DNA of 23,206 nt. It comes from a virus. The stretch lies in the IMG/VR virus record IMGVR_UViG_3300049783_001083, positions 1 through 23,206 of that record; one strand, given 5' to 3'. The notes below the pieces were generated by a model. That model was not told the origin of the DNA, made no database searches, and saw only the letters and a program-made list of their open reading frames with translations. Each line of letters opens with the position of its first letter. Positions within the stretch are counted from its first letter, which is position 1. The position numbers and the translations under genes were made by a program. Below, in pieces: positions 12,007 through 19,632 of this stretch.

Positions 12007-12348
12007 CTAGGGCGTCAAATCAACTGCTATTTTTACAGCATCTTCAGCAGATCGCGCAATTCCAGCCCGACCGCCTGCCCACGTCACGCGGTTTAAAAAA
12101 CGGATCTGTGCGTCGGTCGGCTGTCCGATCGCGGTTTTGCATTCAATCGCAATAAACCGACCGTCTCGAGCAACGCCGATAATGTCTGATGATCCTATGC
12201 ACAGCCCAAACTTTATAGGCCTGCCGGTCTTGTCTGGCAGTTGGCCGGTGTTGTTGCGCCAAACCAAGCACCCAGCGCCAGACAACGCGAGCAAACATTC
12301 ATTCAGAATATTAGCCTCTGAAGGTCCGTCCTTTTTATTTCCACGCAT
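12007..12348 (-). CDS. VRR-NUC domain nuclease, 113 aa
   Basis: This is a stand-alone VRR-NUC protein, a PD-(D/E)xK nuclease of the Holliday-junction resolvase-like group common in phages. The conserved pieces are SEANILNECL (Glu11), WRNNTGQLPD, GSSDIIGV (Asp55), and FIAIECKTAIGQPTDAQ (Glu69, Lys71, Gln76). The length matches the family. It probably cuts branched DNA during replication and packaging. I take the ATG at 12348; a longer frame to 12420 runs through the upstream small ORF. The AAAAGAGAAT leader before the ATG is a weak ribosome-binding site. Confidence 0.88.
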   Translation of the reverse strand: MRGNKKDGPSEANILNECLLALSGAGCLVWRNNTGQLPDKTGRPIKFGLCIGSSDIIGVARDGRFIAIECKTAIGQPTDAQIRFLNRVTWAGGRAGIARSAEDAVKIAVDLTP

Positions 12349-12488
12349 ATTCTCTTTTCCCCATCTACTGTGCGACGAACAATTTTGGCGTCGTCTTCTG
12401 ATAAATACCGAGCCCGACAAAATGCCCTGGCCACACTTAGCGACTTCTCATTTTCAACTTCAGAAAATGCTACATCTCCGGCCCTCAC
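12303..12488 (-). CDS. Hypothetical 61-aa protein between helicase and nuclease
   Basis: The ORF starts at GTG in a GTGA overlap with the helicase stop, with AGGAAGG upstream in the helicase's last codons. The product (MRAGDVAFSEVENEKSLSVA start) is charged, with an RARYLSEDDAKIV segment and a basic end (KRTDLQRLIF). It overlaps the VRR-NUC start by 46 bp in a different frame, which is unusual but possible in this packed operon. The family is unknown. Confidence 0.55.
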   Translation of the reverse strand: MRAGDVAFSEVENEKSLSVARAFCRARYLSEDDAKIVRRTVDGEKRICVEIKRTDLQRLIF

Positions 12489-13876
12489 CCCGCCTTCCTC
12501 TGCCGTGCCCGTAAGATGTGCATGGCGTTTCCCTGACTTTTTCCCATTGCCATAAGCTGTTCAAGCGTTCCTGCTCTGCCTTGTTTCATGCGCGCTTCCT
12601 TTTTTTCGCGGCGTTCAGTAATTTCTGCCAGTTCGCCTTCAACCTCTTCAACCATCCTGCTTTGGATTGGATAGACATAGCCGCAACCAGGGCATTCAGG
12701 CGTTGGCCGGTGGACCATGTAGCACTTAGGACACTGCCTGACCGGTATCGTCGGTTCAGACCCTTCGCGCTTCTTTTTTTGCCGGCCTTCCAATTGCCAT
12801 TCTCGATCGTCGTCGGGCAGCCCGTGGCCTCGGTCTGGATCGCTGTTTCCGGCGTGGTCAAATATCAAAGCCGGATCCGGCTTGTATCGCAAAACCCTGC
12901 CCCATTTTTGCAGCTGCAATGACAGCGACTTGGTGGGCCTCATATCTGACATCGCTTCGATTGTGACGTCCATTTGTGCCGCGCTGGCCAAGTCGAAACC
13001 AAACGTTAGCAAGTCGACGCTGGTCAGGACATGCAATTCACGCCGCGCAAATGCTTTGATCCGCCGGCTTCGTTCGTCCTGGTCCATTTCACCGCTGATC
13101 ATCGCTGCCGGGATCCCCCGCTCGTTAAACGCGTCGGCCACAATCCCCGCGTGCTTTAAGCTGGTGCAGAACGTCACGTTCAACCGGCCCGCGGCGTGCT
13201 TTGAATAGTGCGACACCGCATTGCCGATCAAAACCCGGTCGTTTTCCATCACGTCATTCAGCTGGCCTTTTGCATAGTCGCCAGCCGTGATCTTGACCTT
13301 CGAAAGATCAGGCGCCGACGGTGCAAACATGCGATATCGAGACAGGCGTTTTTTCTCTATAAGCTCGCCTATTGATGGGCCTTGTTCCATGTGGTCGAAC
13401 CAATCGCCCAAGCCCTTGCCCGACATCTTCCAAGGCGTCGCAGATAGGCCAATGACCCAAGCACCCTGTGCTTGATAATGCCGGATCACAGTTTCAAGTT
13501 GGGCCGAACCAAAATGAGTTTCGTCAACAAACACCACATTGGCTTTTGGTGCCTTATCTAGCCGCCTTGCAAGCGTCGGCCCTGATGCGATCTGCACCTT
13601 TGCAAATGGGTTTGGCACATATCCAGCCGCAAAATATCCAAACTCAATGCCAAACTTTGTCAAAGTTTCTGCTGTTTGTCTGAGAAGCTCTTTTCGCGGG
13701 ACAATGAAAACCGCCCGGTTCCCTTTGCTGACAGCGCTTTGGATCATGTAAGCGGCCATCACCGTCTTGCCGCTGCCCGTGGCTGATTGCATCAAGACCG
13801 ATTTGTGAGACCTAAGCGAATGACGAACACGGTCGACGACGTCCAATTGATCAGGGAAAAGGTTGATCTGGTTCAT
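12485..13876 (-). CDS. SF2 DNA helicase with C-terminal zinc ribbon, 463 aa
   Basis: Superfamily 2 motifs are clear: a Q-like start (FPDQLDVV), Walker A SATGSGKT (31-38), Ia (FIVPRKELL), DETH (118-121), SAT (145-147), and a C-terminal RecA-like domain with LTSVDLLTFGFDLA and a motif VI-like QKWGRVLR in place of the usual QRxGRxxR. After that, Cys382-x2-Cys385 and Cys395-x2-Cys398 form a zinc ribbon, followed by a charged helix. This is the common phage helicase of the type found beside primase genes. It would unwind or remodel DNA at phage replication forks. It is coupled to the primase-helicase by an ATGA overlap. Confidence 0.9.
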   Translation of the reverse strand: MNQINLFPDQLDVVDRVRHSLRSHKSVLMQSATGSGKTVMAAYMIQSAVSKGNRAVFIVPRKELLRQTAETLTKFGIEFGYFAAGYVPNPFAKVQIASGPTLARRLDKAPKANVVFVDETHFGSAQLETVIRHYQAQGAWVIGLSATPWKMSGKGLGDWFDHMEQGPSIGELIEKKRLSRYRMFAPSAPDLSKVKITAGDYAKGQLNDVMENDRVLIGNAVSHYSKHAAGRLNVTFCTSLKHAGIVADAFNERGIPAAMISGEMDQDERSRRIKAFARRELHVLTSVDLLTFGFDLASAAQMDVTIEAMSDMRPTKSLSLQLQKWGRVLRYKPDPALIFDHAGNSDPDRGHGLPDDDREWQLEGRQKKKREGSEPTIPVRQCPKCYMVHRPTPECPGCGYVYPIQSRMVEEVEGELAEITERREKKEARMKQGRAGTLEQLMAMGKSQGNAMHILRARQRKAG

Positions 13877-16527
13877 AGCGCAAATTCCTCATCGAATGGG
13901 TATTGCTCTTTGTCGACCAAATCGGCGCCTATTACTTCAGCCAATGGCAGCGACGTGACCTTGGATCGCAAACCGGCCATGAAGTAGACCGTCTTGTTGT
14001 CGTGATTGGTCGCGCCAGCAAAGTCTCCAAGGGTTCTCTGCCAAGGCGTGTAAGGTGTTTCGCGCAAGATCCTTTGCATGTTTGGCGCCGCGTTTGCAAT
14101 CAATATGCGGCCATCCTGAACCATTACCCCGTATGATCGCAGCGCCTTTTCGCTGGCTTCCCTCTGAAGGATTGAACCGCTGACGACGTGCTGGACCAGG
14201 TCGCCCATGGTCGCCTCGCGCATTGCCCCGTCGTGATCGTACCGGATCCGGGCTGTCATTAAGTAGGTGACCAGCTTGGCCGCATCGCTGTCGTCGTATG
14301 TTGAGGTGTGCCAATCCCAGTTCTGTTTCTCGATCCAATCCTTGGCTGCCGAAACCGTCACCGCCTTGGTCGTGGTCAGAAGATATGCGCCGGCCAGCAT
14401 CGGCCCGATTTGATCACCGCTGCGTTTGTTCCCAAATACCTGAGACGCCGCTTTGCTGAACACTTCCGCGTTATCAAGCAGGGTCTGCAGGTTCTGGATT
14501 GTCCGAGCCAAAAGCCTTTTTGAATATGCCGGTGTAATTGTCCCGTGAATGTCGCTCAACAATGCCGCAAAGATTTCGTCCCGATCCGGTCGGCTATCCT
14601 TCAAGACTTCCAGAAGCGTGATCCGTTCCTTGTCTGCGACTTGCTCAATCCGAGGAATAATAGCTGCCAGACAAAACGCCGATCTAACCTGAAAGTTTGC
14701 ATTGGCGTTTTCAACCACTGCGCCTGACGATGCGCCTCGGACCAAGCCCAAGATTTTCGTCAGCTCGGATTGTCGCTGTTGGTTTTCTGCTTCGGCTTCA
14801 TCCAAAACAAACGGCCGGCCACTGGATCCCAGCGCCTTGCGAACACCAGCTTCGGTTGTCCCGCCGTCACGCTTGATCCCGATTGATCCTATTATGGGCT
14901 CAACGATTTCATTGATGATCGTCGACTTGCCCGAGCCCGCGCGCCCCACAACCCAGATATGAGGGCGCCATCGCAACGCTGCCCCGATCGGTGCAATGAC
15001 CAACCAGCCCGCCAGCATGTCCCCGTATTGCGGTTTTTTCCATGTCAGGCGGTGGCAGATTGCGCGCAGGTCCGACGCTTCTTTGTTGGTCGCCGGTTCG
15101 ACATCAAGGTCGACAACCCGTGGCCCACTTTCATAAACACTCGTGCCGCGAAACTCTGCCGGATGCGCGCGCCGTCCGTCCGCAGTCACAATCATATCGC
15201 CGCAATTCACCAGCGGCACTCCGCCATCAATCCAAGCGCCTACGCCTCGCGTGTTTTCAGGCTGAAAAATCCCCTGATTGTGGCAAGCGTCCATCAAGTG
15301 CGCAGATGCAAACGCGCATATCTGACTGTCGCTTGTCTTGCCGTCTGGCGAATACGCCGCCTCCCAAAACGATCGAGGTGCAAGCAAATACAAGTTCTGG
15401 ATCCGGCCTAATGCGGTGGCCGGCAGCGTCACGATCTGCCCAGCCGTCTTTGGAAAAAATGAATACAGGCCCCGATTGTGGCCAAGCGGTCGGATCGCTT
15501 CAAGCGGATCAAACGTTCCTTGGTCGCTTTCCCATTGCCCTGGGTCCGGTTCATATTGCGGGGGCTGTTCTTCAGGTATCCGATCAAACGCGTCTTTGAT
15601 TGCCTGCAACCCGTCCGACCTTGCGATATCGTCCCAGTCGGTTCTGCGGCCAGGATCATCTGCCGGCACCTCTGGCGCTACAACTCGTCCGCCCCCGATC
15701 GCAACCGCTGCTTGCTGGGCGTGCTCAATCCCCGGATTGTAAGGCGTGCCATCCGGCTTTGCAGTCCATTGGTCATCGTCCGCGGCGAATATGATCTCAA
15801 CCTTTGGGTTCTTTTTGTGGATCGCCTTGGCCACCGACTTCAAATTGCCAGCGTCAAAAGCCACGATCACTGGCAACCCGAGCGCCGCGCGGACCGCTGC
15901 CGCCGTCGCATATCCTTCCGCAATAACAATCCGATCAAGCGGCTCACCTTTATCAGCCATCGCGTGATATGCGCCGTCTTTTTGCGAACCGGTCAAAAAC
16001 CGCTTTGATCCGTCCGCGCTGATAAATTGCAACCCCGTAATCTTGCTGTTTATTCGCATCGGCACAACAACCATGTCACGCCAAACCCGCGCGCCGTTCA
16101 GCTTTTCCAAGCCCTTCGTGGTCATGTATCCGGTCAGCCCCGTGGTCTCAGCCTTTGCCCAGATCCGGCCAGCCTTTTCTGCCGCGGACTTTGCCTCTTC
16201 AGCCGTCTTTTCGTCCCGAGCCTTTTTCGCTTCAGCCGACCGTCTCTTCCATTCGTCGCGCTGGGCCTGATCCGCTTTGCGATTAGTCTTGATGTGCCAG
16301 TTGTGGGTCACGCCCTGCTTGAAAGACCGAGCCCAGCCAACCGCAAAACCGTCCGGTTCCTGCATTAGCTGGTAGCTGCCGTTCCGCGTCTTCGGCTTAT
16401 CGTCTTCCAACCGATACCGCCGGCGCTTATCGTCCGATATGATTTCAGCCGGGTCATGTGGTCCAATCCCAAGGCTTCGCAGGTAGTCAATAAACTCAAC
16501 AATCGGGTCGTTCATTTGTTTTGCCAT
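13873..16527 (-). CDS. Toprim primase/helicase, 884 aa
   Basis: The protein has two visible catalytic parts. Around residues 199-275 is a Toprim domain: IVIAEGYATAAAV (Glu204), FDAGNL (Asp225) and IIFAADDD (Asp250-252), typical of primases. Around 525-700 is a P-loop ATPase with GRAGSGKS (528-535) and a Walker B-like FVLDEAEAE. The first 130 residues include a Lys/Ala-rich helix. The organisation matches large phage primase-helicases of the TraC-like, DUF927-containing kind. It would prime and unwind phage DNA. An ATG at 16515 (MNDPIVEF) overlaps the upstream stop as ATGA and is as likely a start as the ATG at 16527; neither has a strong ribosome-binding site. Confidence 0.9.
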   Translation of the reverse strand: MAKQMNDPIVEFIDYLRSLGIGPHDPAEIISDDKRRRYRLEDDKPKTRNGSYQLMQEPDGFAVGWARSFKQGVTHNWHIKTNRKADQAQRDEWKRRSAEAKKARDEKTAEEAKSAAEKAGRIWAKAETTGLTGYMTTKGLEKLNGARVWRDMVVVPMRINSKITGLQFISADGSKRFLTGSQKDGAYHAMADKGEPLDRIVIAEGYATAAAVRAALGLPVIVAFDAGNLKSVAKAIHKKNPKVEIIFAADDDQWTAKPDGTPYNPGIEHAQQAAVAIGGGRVVAPEVPADDPGRRTDWDDIARSDGLQAIKDAFDRIPEEQPPQYEPDPGQWESDQGTFDPLEAIRPLGHNRGLYSFFPKTAGQIVTLPATALGRIQNLYLLAPRSFWEAAYSPDGKTSDSQICAFASAHLMDACHNQGIFQPENTRGVGAWIDGGVPLVNCGDMIVTADGRRAHPAEFRGTSVYESGPRVVDLDVEPATNKEASDLRAICHRLTWKKPQYGDMLAGWLVIAPIGAALRWRPHIWVVGRAGSGKSTIINEIVEPIIGSIGIKRDGGTTEAGVRKALGSSGRPFVLDEAEAENQQRQSELTKILGLVRGASSGAVVENANANFQVRSAFCLAAIIPRIEQVADKERITLLEVLKDSRPDRDEIFAALLSDIHGTITPAYSKRLLARTIQNLQTLLDNAEVFSKAASQVFGNKRSGDQIGPMLAGAYLLTTTKAVTVSAAKDWIEKQNWDWHTSTYDDSDAAKLVTYLMTARIRYDHDGAMREATMGDLVQHVVSGSILQREASEKALRSYGVMVQDGRILIANAAPNMQRILRETPYTPWQRTLGDFAGATNHDNKTVYFMAGLRSKVTSLPLAEVIGADLVDKEQYPFDEEFAL

Positions 16528-16760
16528 TTTTGTCTAAACATAAACTTCAATATGCGGTCTTTTTGGGCTTTCTTCAGAATAGCCGCTTCGGCCTCCGCTT
16601 TGTCTTCCTCTTCCCTTTGATTTTCATACTTGGTCACGATCGGAATGTCAGTCCAAGGCCCGTCACCCAGCTTTGTTTGAATCGTGTATCCGGCGTCAAA
16701 AGTGTTTCTATTGAAGTCGGTGACGACATAATTCACTGCCCGGACTTGAAGATCGCTCAT
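16512..16760 (-). CDS. Hypothetical 82-aa protein, start of replication operon
   Basis: The start at 16760 (MSDLQVRAVNYVVTDFNRN) overlaps the upstream stop as ATGA and has AAGGGCT before it. The first half looks beta-rich (AGYTIQTKLGDGPWTDIPIVTKY) and the second is a charged helix (NQREEEDKAEAEAAILKKAQK). It has no signal, membrane segment or named family. Its place directly upstream of the primase-helicase suggests a replication accessory role, which is inference. Confidence 0.65.
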   Translation of the reverse strand: MSDLQVRAVNYVVTDFNRNTFDAGYTIQTKLGDGPWTDIPIVTKYENQREEEDKAEAEAAILKKAQKDRILKFMFRQKWQNK

Positions 16761-17146
16761 AGCCCTTCGCCTTCGTGGAATGTGATCTGTATAATGGCGA
16801 TACAATCAAGCGCAGCGCTAAGAGAAGCGTTGGACTGAGTACCCCATAGGATCCCTCCGCATTCTCGCTTGTACAAGTTGATCCACTTGGTGTGATAAAC
16901 AGGCAGGTCATGCAGCTTGCCAAACAATCCATGTAGATCACTAGAATTTCCGTACCGATCCCAAGTCGCTTGAGTCCATATGCCCTCATATTCTTCAATG
17001 AAGCCAATCAGGCGACCAGACTTCGGCGTAATAAAACAGACCCGAGCACGCCTAGTTACGTTTATGTAATCCTTAGCAACGTACTCAGTGACCGTTCCGT
17101 CGTCGACAAACTCAGTGAATTTCCGGGTGGGGATCTTGCTGTTCAT
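16757..17146 (-). CDS. Hypothetical 129-aa protein, first gene of replication operon
   Basis: The start at 17146 (MNSKIPTRKFTEFVDDGTV) has GGAAGGAACCAC upstream; a longer frame to 17212 runs into the repeat-rich control region and is not preferred. The product is a mixed alpha/beta domain with several Trp/Tyr residues (IEEYEGIWTQATWDRYG, then YHTKWINLYKREC). It has no motif I recognise. As the first gene after the candidate origin, it could be an initiator or regulatory protein for the operon, but this is not shown by sequence. Confidence 0.65.
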   Translation of the reverse strand: MNSKIPTRKFTEFVDDGTVTEYVAKDYINVTRRARVCFITPKSGRLIGFIEEYEGIWTQATWDRYGNSSDLHGLFGKLHDLPVYHTKWINLYKRECGGILWGTQSNASLSAALDCIAIIQITFHEGEGL

Positions 17147-17221
17147 GGCCGTGGTTCCTTCCGTTTGAACATGCAACTTTTTTGCGTGTTTCCGACCGGT
17201 TTGCAAGCCCAAAAATGCAAA

Positions 17222-17531
17222 GTTACCCGATCAGGTTACCTTTCAGAAAAAAAGTGTAATGAAATCAAAGGCCCAGCGCACCGGTAACCGTAACCCAAAT
17301 ATAAATTGATGCCCCTATGTAATAGCAGAAACCAATATACATCTCAGCCCTTACTCAAAAGACCCCCTTCTATATATATCTATTTTTTAAAGAGAAGAAG
17401 AAGAAGAAGAAGAAGGCCCGTAAGTCTTTGAAAACAAAACAGAAAATGAGGTAACCCAAACGTAACCCGGACCCCATAACCCTTTGATTTTATTAAGTAA
17501 CTTTTCCAAGATCAACGGTTCACAAGTTACC
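17222..17531. repeat. GTAACC/GTTACC repeat region, candidate origin or master operator
   Basis: The 475-bp gene-free stretch 17147-17621 holds repeated hexamers. They occur as GTTACC at 17222 and 17235; GGTAACC at 17283-17289 directly followed by GTAACC at 17290-17295; GGTAACC at 17450-17456 followed 11 bases on by GTAACC at 17462; GTAACT at 17497; and GTTACC at 17526. Pairs are 6, 11 or 13 bases apart. Between the clusters lies an AT-rich segment (TATATATATC, then TATTTTTTAAAG at about 17371-17392) and an AAG tract. This layout of iteron-like sites, AT-rich DNA and divergent transcription is what phage replication origins or large operators look like. No initiator is identified. Confidence 0.55.
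17395..17415 (+). repeat. AAG trinucleotide tract
   Basis: Seven perfect AAG units form a pure purine strand directly after an AT-rich segment, between the GTAACC clusters. The tract is non-coding. Polypurine stretches of this kind can affect local duplex stability, and the length is likely to vary by slippage. Confidence 0.8.
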
Positions 17532-17621
17532 AGACCCGATTGCGCACCTGATCAGGCTTTTCCCCTTGCAATTTGTTTGCCATTGGCTTCATATATATGT
17601 GTATCAATAGGAGGCACACAG

Positions 17622-17864
17622 ATGGAAATTGAACAGGGGATACCAGCCCCACCGATCAAACAACGCGCTGCCCCTCGGTCCTGGCCGTTCAAATACATGA
17701 ATGTCAACGACAGCGTGTTTTTTGCCAATCAGCCAAACGGCACATCTTCCAGGCCACCGGTGATCGCACACAACCTTGCGTGTCGACGTCGGGCAATCGG
17801 TAAGGCATGCAAGTTCACCGCGGCTGCCGAAGATGGTGGCGTCAGGATCTGGCGCGTTGAGTGA
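17622..17864 (+). CDS. Small phage early protein, possible DNA-binding, 80 aa
   Basis: The ATG has AGGAGG nine bases upstream, the best ribosome-binding site on this side of the control region. The frame can be read back to 17484, but that part is non-coding-like. The product MEIEQGIPAPPIKQ... has the layout of small widespread phage proteins that start with MEIE.GIP.P, continue with a (Y/W)PF..M.V.DS.F motif (here WPFKYMNVNDSVFF) and end with GGVRIWRVE. I believe these belong to a DUF7303-like family of unknown function. Basic stretches (CRRRAIGKACKF) suggest nucleic-acid binding. It is the first gene rightward from the repeat region, so probably an early regulator. Confidence 0.7.
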   Translation: MEIEQGIPAPPIKQRAAPRSWPFKYMNVNDSVFFANQPNGTSSRPPVIAHNLACRRRAIGKACKFTAAAEDGGVRIWRVE

Positions 17865-17986
17865 TTGAAAAAGGCGCGAGGAGGAAACACCCTCGACCCG
17901 CGCCTGACGATCGCGAGAACCACTCCGCTTTCGTTGCCCTGAAATTTAACAACACCGGAAAGAATATGCAACATGCTTGCAGTTAA
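17861..17986 (+). CDS. Possible 41-aa ORF coupled to the upstream gene
   Basis: A GTG at 17861 forms a GTGA overlap with the previous stop, and the frame stays open to TAA at 17984-17986, overlapping the next gene's start by 14 bp. The product would start MIEKGARRKHPRPAPDDREN and is very basic. There is no good ribosome-binding site. The same bases hold a GC-rich hairpin (AGGCGCG at 17872-17878 with CGCGCCT at 17899-17905), so the stretch may instead be a structured leader. Confidence 0.3.
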   Translation: MIEKGARRKHPRPAPDDRENHSAFVALKFNNTGKNMQHACS

Positions 17987-18332
17987 ACGCAAACTTACAC
18001 CAGCAGATGTCTTCCAGATCGAATATGCAAGGCTCTGGAACCAGCTGAACGACGCCGAACCAAAACGCAAACACTACAGCGGAAACGGGAACGCAGGCAA
18101 AATCTCGCTGCACATCAAACAGCGCTTCAAAAAGATCATCGCGCTTTTGCATGCTGAAAACGCGCTGTCTAAAAACCAGATCACAAAATTGCTGAAGACA
18201 TCCGGCCCAACCCTTAACGATGATCTGGCGCGCATGAAGGCCCTGGGTTTGGTCACGTTTTCAAAGGCTGCGAAGTGCAACACATGCACATATCGGATCG
18301 GAAAAAAGACCCTAGAAACCCTTGACGATTGA
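17973..18332 (+). CDS. Winged-helix-like transcriptional regulator, 119 aa
   Basis: The C-terminal half has a helix-turn-helix of the winged type: KKIIALLHAENALSKNQITKLLKTSGPTLNDDLARM..LGLVTF, then a short wing and CNTCTYRIGKKTLETL. The pattern of a short helix, S.NQI.KLL..S.PTL..DL..M..LGLV is that of small replication or transcription regulators. The ATG at 17973 follows GGAAAGAA. The N-terminal 45 residues are basic (VKRKLTPADVFQIEYARLWNQ is part). Two cysteines in CNTC may bind metal. It lies just upstream of the ParB-like gene and may regulate the modification cassette or the late genes. Confidence 0.65.
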   Translation: MLAVKRKLTPADVFQIEYARLWNQLNDAEPKRKHYSGNGNAGKISLHIKQRFKKIIALLHAENALSKNQITKLLKTSGPTLNDDLARMKALGLVTFSKAAKCNTCTYRIGKKTLETLDD

Positions 18333-18383
18333 TTGCCGACGGGCTTCAAAATGATTTGCTTTTACCCTTTAGAGGATTTCCAC

Positions 18384-18917
18384 ATGACCGAACACAACTG
18401 GCCGGCCGACAACATCATGCGGCGCAAGGTGGCAGACCTGATCCCATACGCCCGAAACAGTCGCACCCACAGCCCCGAGCAGATCGCCCAGCTTGCCGCG
18501 TCAATCCGTGAATGGGGTTTCACTAACCCGATCCTGATCAACGAAGCCGGAACCATCATCGCCGGTCACGGTCGCGTGATGGCCGCGCAAAAACTGGGCA
18601 TTGAAGAACTGCCTTGCATGACCGCAACAGGATGGACCGACGCCCAGCGCCGCGCATATGTAATTGCCGACAACAAATTGGCGATGAATTCAGACTGGGA
18701 CATGGAAATTCTAAAGGTCGAAATGCAAGATCTGGGCGATTTCGATCTGACCATCACAGGTTTTGACATAGACGAACTTACAATTTTGTTTGATCAACCC
18801 GTTTTTTCGCCTGGCACAGAAGATGATCAAGGCAAACTAGACGAACTATCGCCAAAAATGGTAACATGCCCGCATTGCGCGGCTGAATGGGATTTACGTG
18901 AACATGGGCAAGGCTGA
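18384..18917 (+). CDS. ParB/Srx-type N-terminal domain protein with C-terminal CxxC
   Basis: The ATG at 18384 has AGAGGA at good spacing; the TTG at 18333 in frame is weaker. Residues about 13-125 form a ParB N-terminal domain: VADLIPYARNSRTHSPEQIAQLAASI, then GFTNPILI, then IIAGHGRVMAAQKLG (nucleotide-binding motif, 59-70) and AQRRAYVIADNKLA. In many phages this domain is fused to a methyltransferase. Here the protein instead stops after a short tail with Cys162-x2-Cys165 (VTCPHCAAEWDL), half a zinc ribbon. The last 14 bp overlap the mom gene. It could recruit or regulate Mom, or bind DNA as a partition-like protein. No ParA is present in the window. Confidence 0.85.
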   Translation: MTEHNWPADNIMRRKVADLIPYARNSRTHSPEQIAQLAASIREWGFTNPILINEAGTIIAGHGRVMAAQKLGIEELPCMTATGWTDAQRRAYVIADNKLAMNSDWDMEILKVEMQDLGDFDLTITGFDIDELTILFDQPVFSPGTEDDQGKLDELSPKMVTCPHCAAEWDLREHGQG

Positions 18918-19584
18918 TCTGCGCATAGACTGGGCAACGCATGAGGCGGCGAAGTATGCTTGCGTAAACTGGCATTATAGCAAGTGTTTGCCCGTTGGAA
19001 AGTTGGTCAAAGTCGGTGCGTGGGAACATGGCAATTTTATTGGGGCTGTATTGTTTGGGCGGGGTGCTACTCCGAATCTTGGCCGCCCGTATAAATTAAA
19101 CCAAGATGAATGTGTCGAGCTTGTCCGCATTGCTTTAACCGATCATATCAACCCCGTATCGCGGATAGCAACGCTTGCCATGAAATTTTTGAAGCTAGCA
19201 AACCCTAAACTTCGGCTAATTGTTTCATTTGCCGACCAATCTCAAGGACATCACGGCGGCATATATCAAGCAGGAAATTGGGTTTATAATGGCCAAGGGA
19301 CTTCTGCAAAGTTTTATATGATACGAGGGAAACTGACCCACCCGCGTTCAATCGGGGCAAAAGGGTTTGTGCAAAACATATGCGGCGCGCGCAACATTGA
19401 CCCAAACGCTTCTGCTGTTGATGTCCCAGGAAAGTATCGCTACTTAATGCCCCTAGACAAAGACATGGCCAAGCAGATAGCATTGTTGTCGAAGCCATAC
19501 CCAAAGCGTGTGAAGCAGGCGATCACCGACGACCAGTCGGCAGAGCGACGGGGCAGAACCGATCCACACGCTCCAAAATCCTAA
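18904..19584 (+). CDS. mom: Mom DNA-modification protein (canonical copy)
   Basis: This 226-aa protein matches the phage Mu Mom family well: WHYSKCLP at 23-30, WEHGNFIGAVLFGRGA at 40-55, ELVRIAL at 72-78, LIVSFADQSQGHHG at 105-118 and IYQAGNWVYNG at 120-130. Mom modifies adenines at N6 to a methylcarbamoyl-type base, making phage DNA resistant to many restriction enzymes; the fold is GNAT-like. In Mu, mom is controlled by the overlapping zinc-finger gene com. Here the gene instead overlaps the end of the ParB-like gene. I prefer the ATG at 18904; a GTG at 18898 is in frame. A divergent paralogue is encoded at 6275-6901. Confidence 0.88.
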   Translation: MGKADLRIDWATHEAAKYACVNWHYSKCLPVGKLVKVGAWEHGNFIGAVLFGRGATPNLGRPYKLNQDECVELVRIALTDHINPVSRIATLAMKFLKLANPKLRLIVSFADQSQGHHGGIYQAGNWVYNGQGTSAKFYMIRGKLTHPRSIGAKGFVQNICGARNIDPNASAVDVPGKYRYLMPLDKDMAKQIALLSKPYPKRVKQAITDDQSAERRGRTDPHAPKS

Positions 19585-19632
19585 ATTTTGCATATATTTA
19601 TGACCTAGTTTTTTAACGGGATTTGCTGCCTA

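Noticed and set aside
14959-15599. Plus-strand frames of up to 185 codons opposite the primase-helicase gene.
   Set aside because: They are antisense to a gene with Toprim and Walker motifs, are Arg/Pro/Ser-rich and lack starts with ribosome-binding sites.
17391-17416. AAG tract considered as part of a coding repeat or CRISPR-like element.
   Set aside because: There are no spacers and no coding frame; it is a simple trinucleotide tract.
17566-17600. Possible promoter (TTGCAA with ATATAT) before the gene at 17622.
   Set aside because: The spacing is about 20 bp or the hexamers fit poorly, so no specific promoter call is justified.
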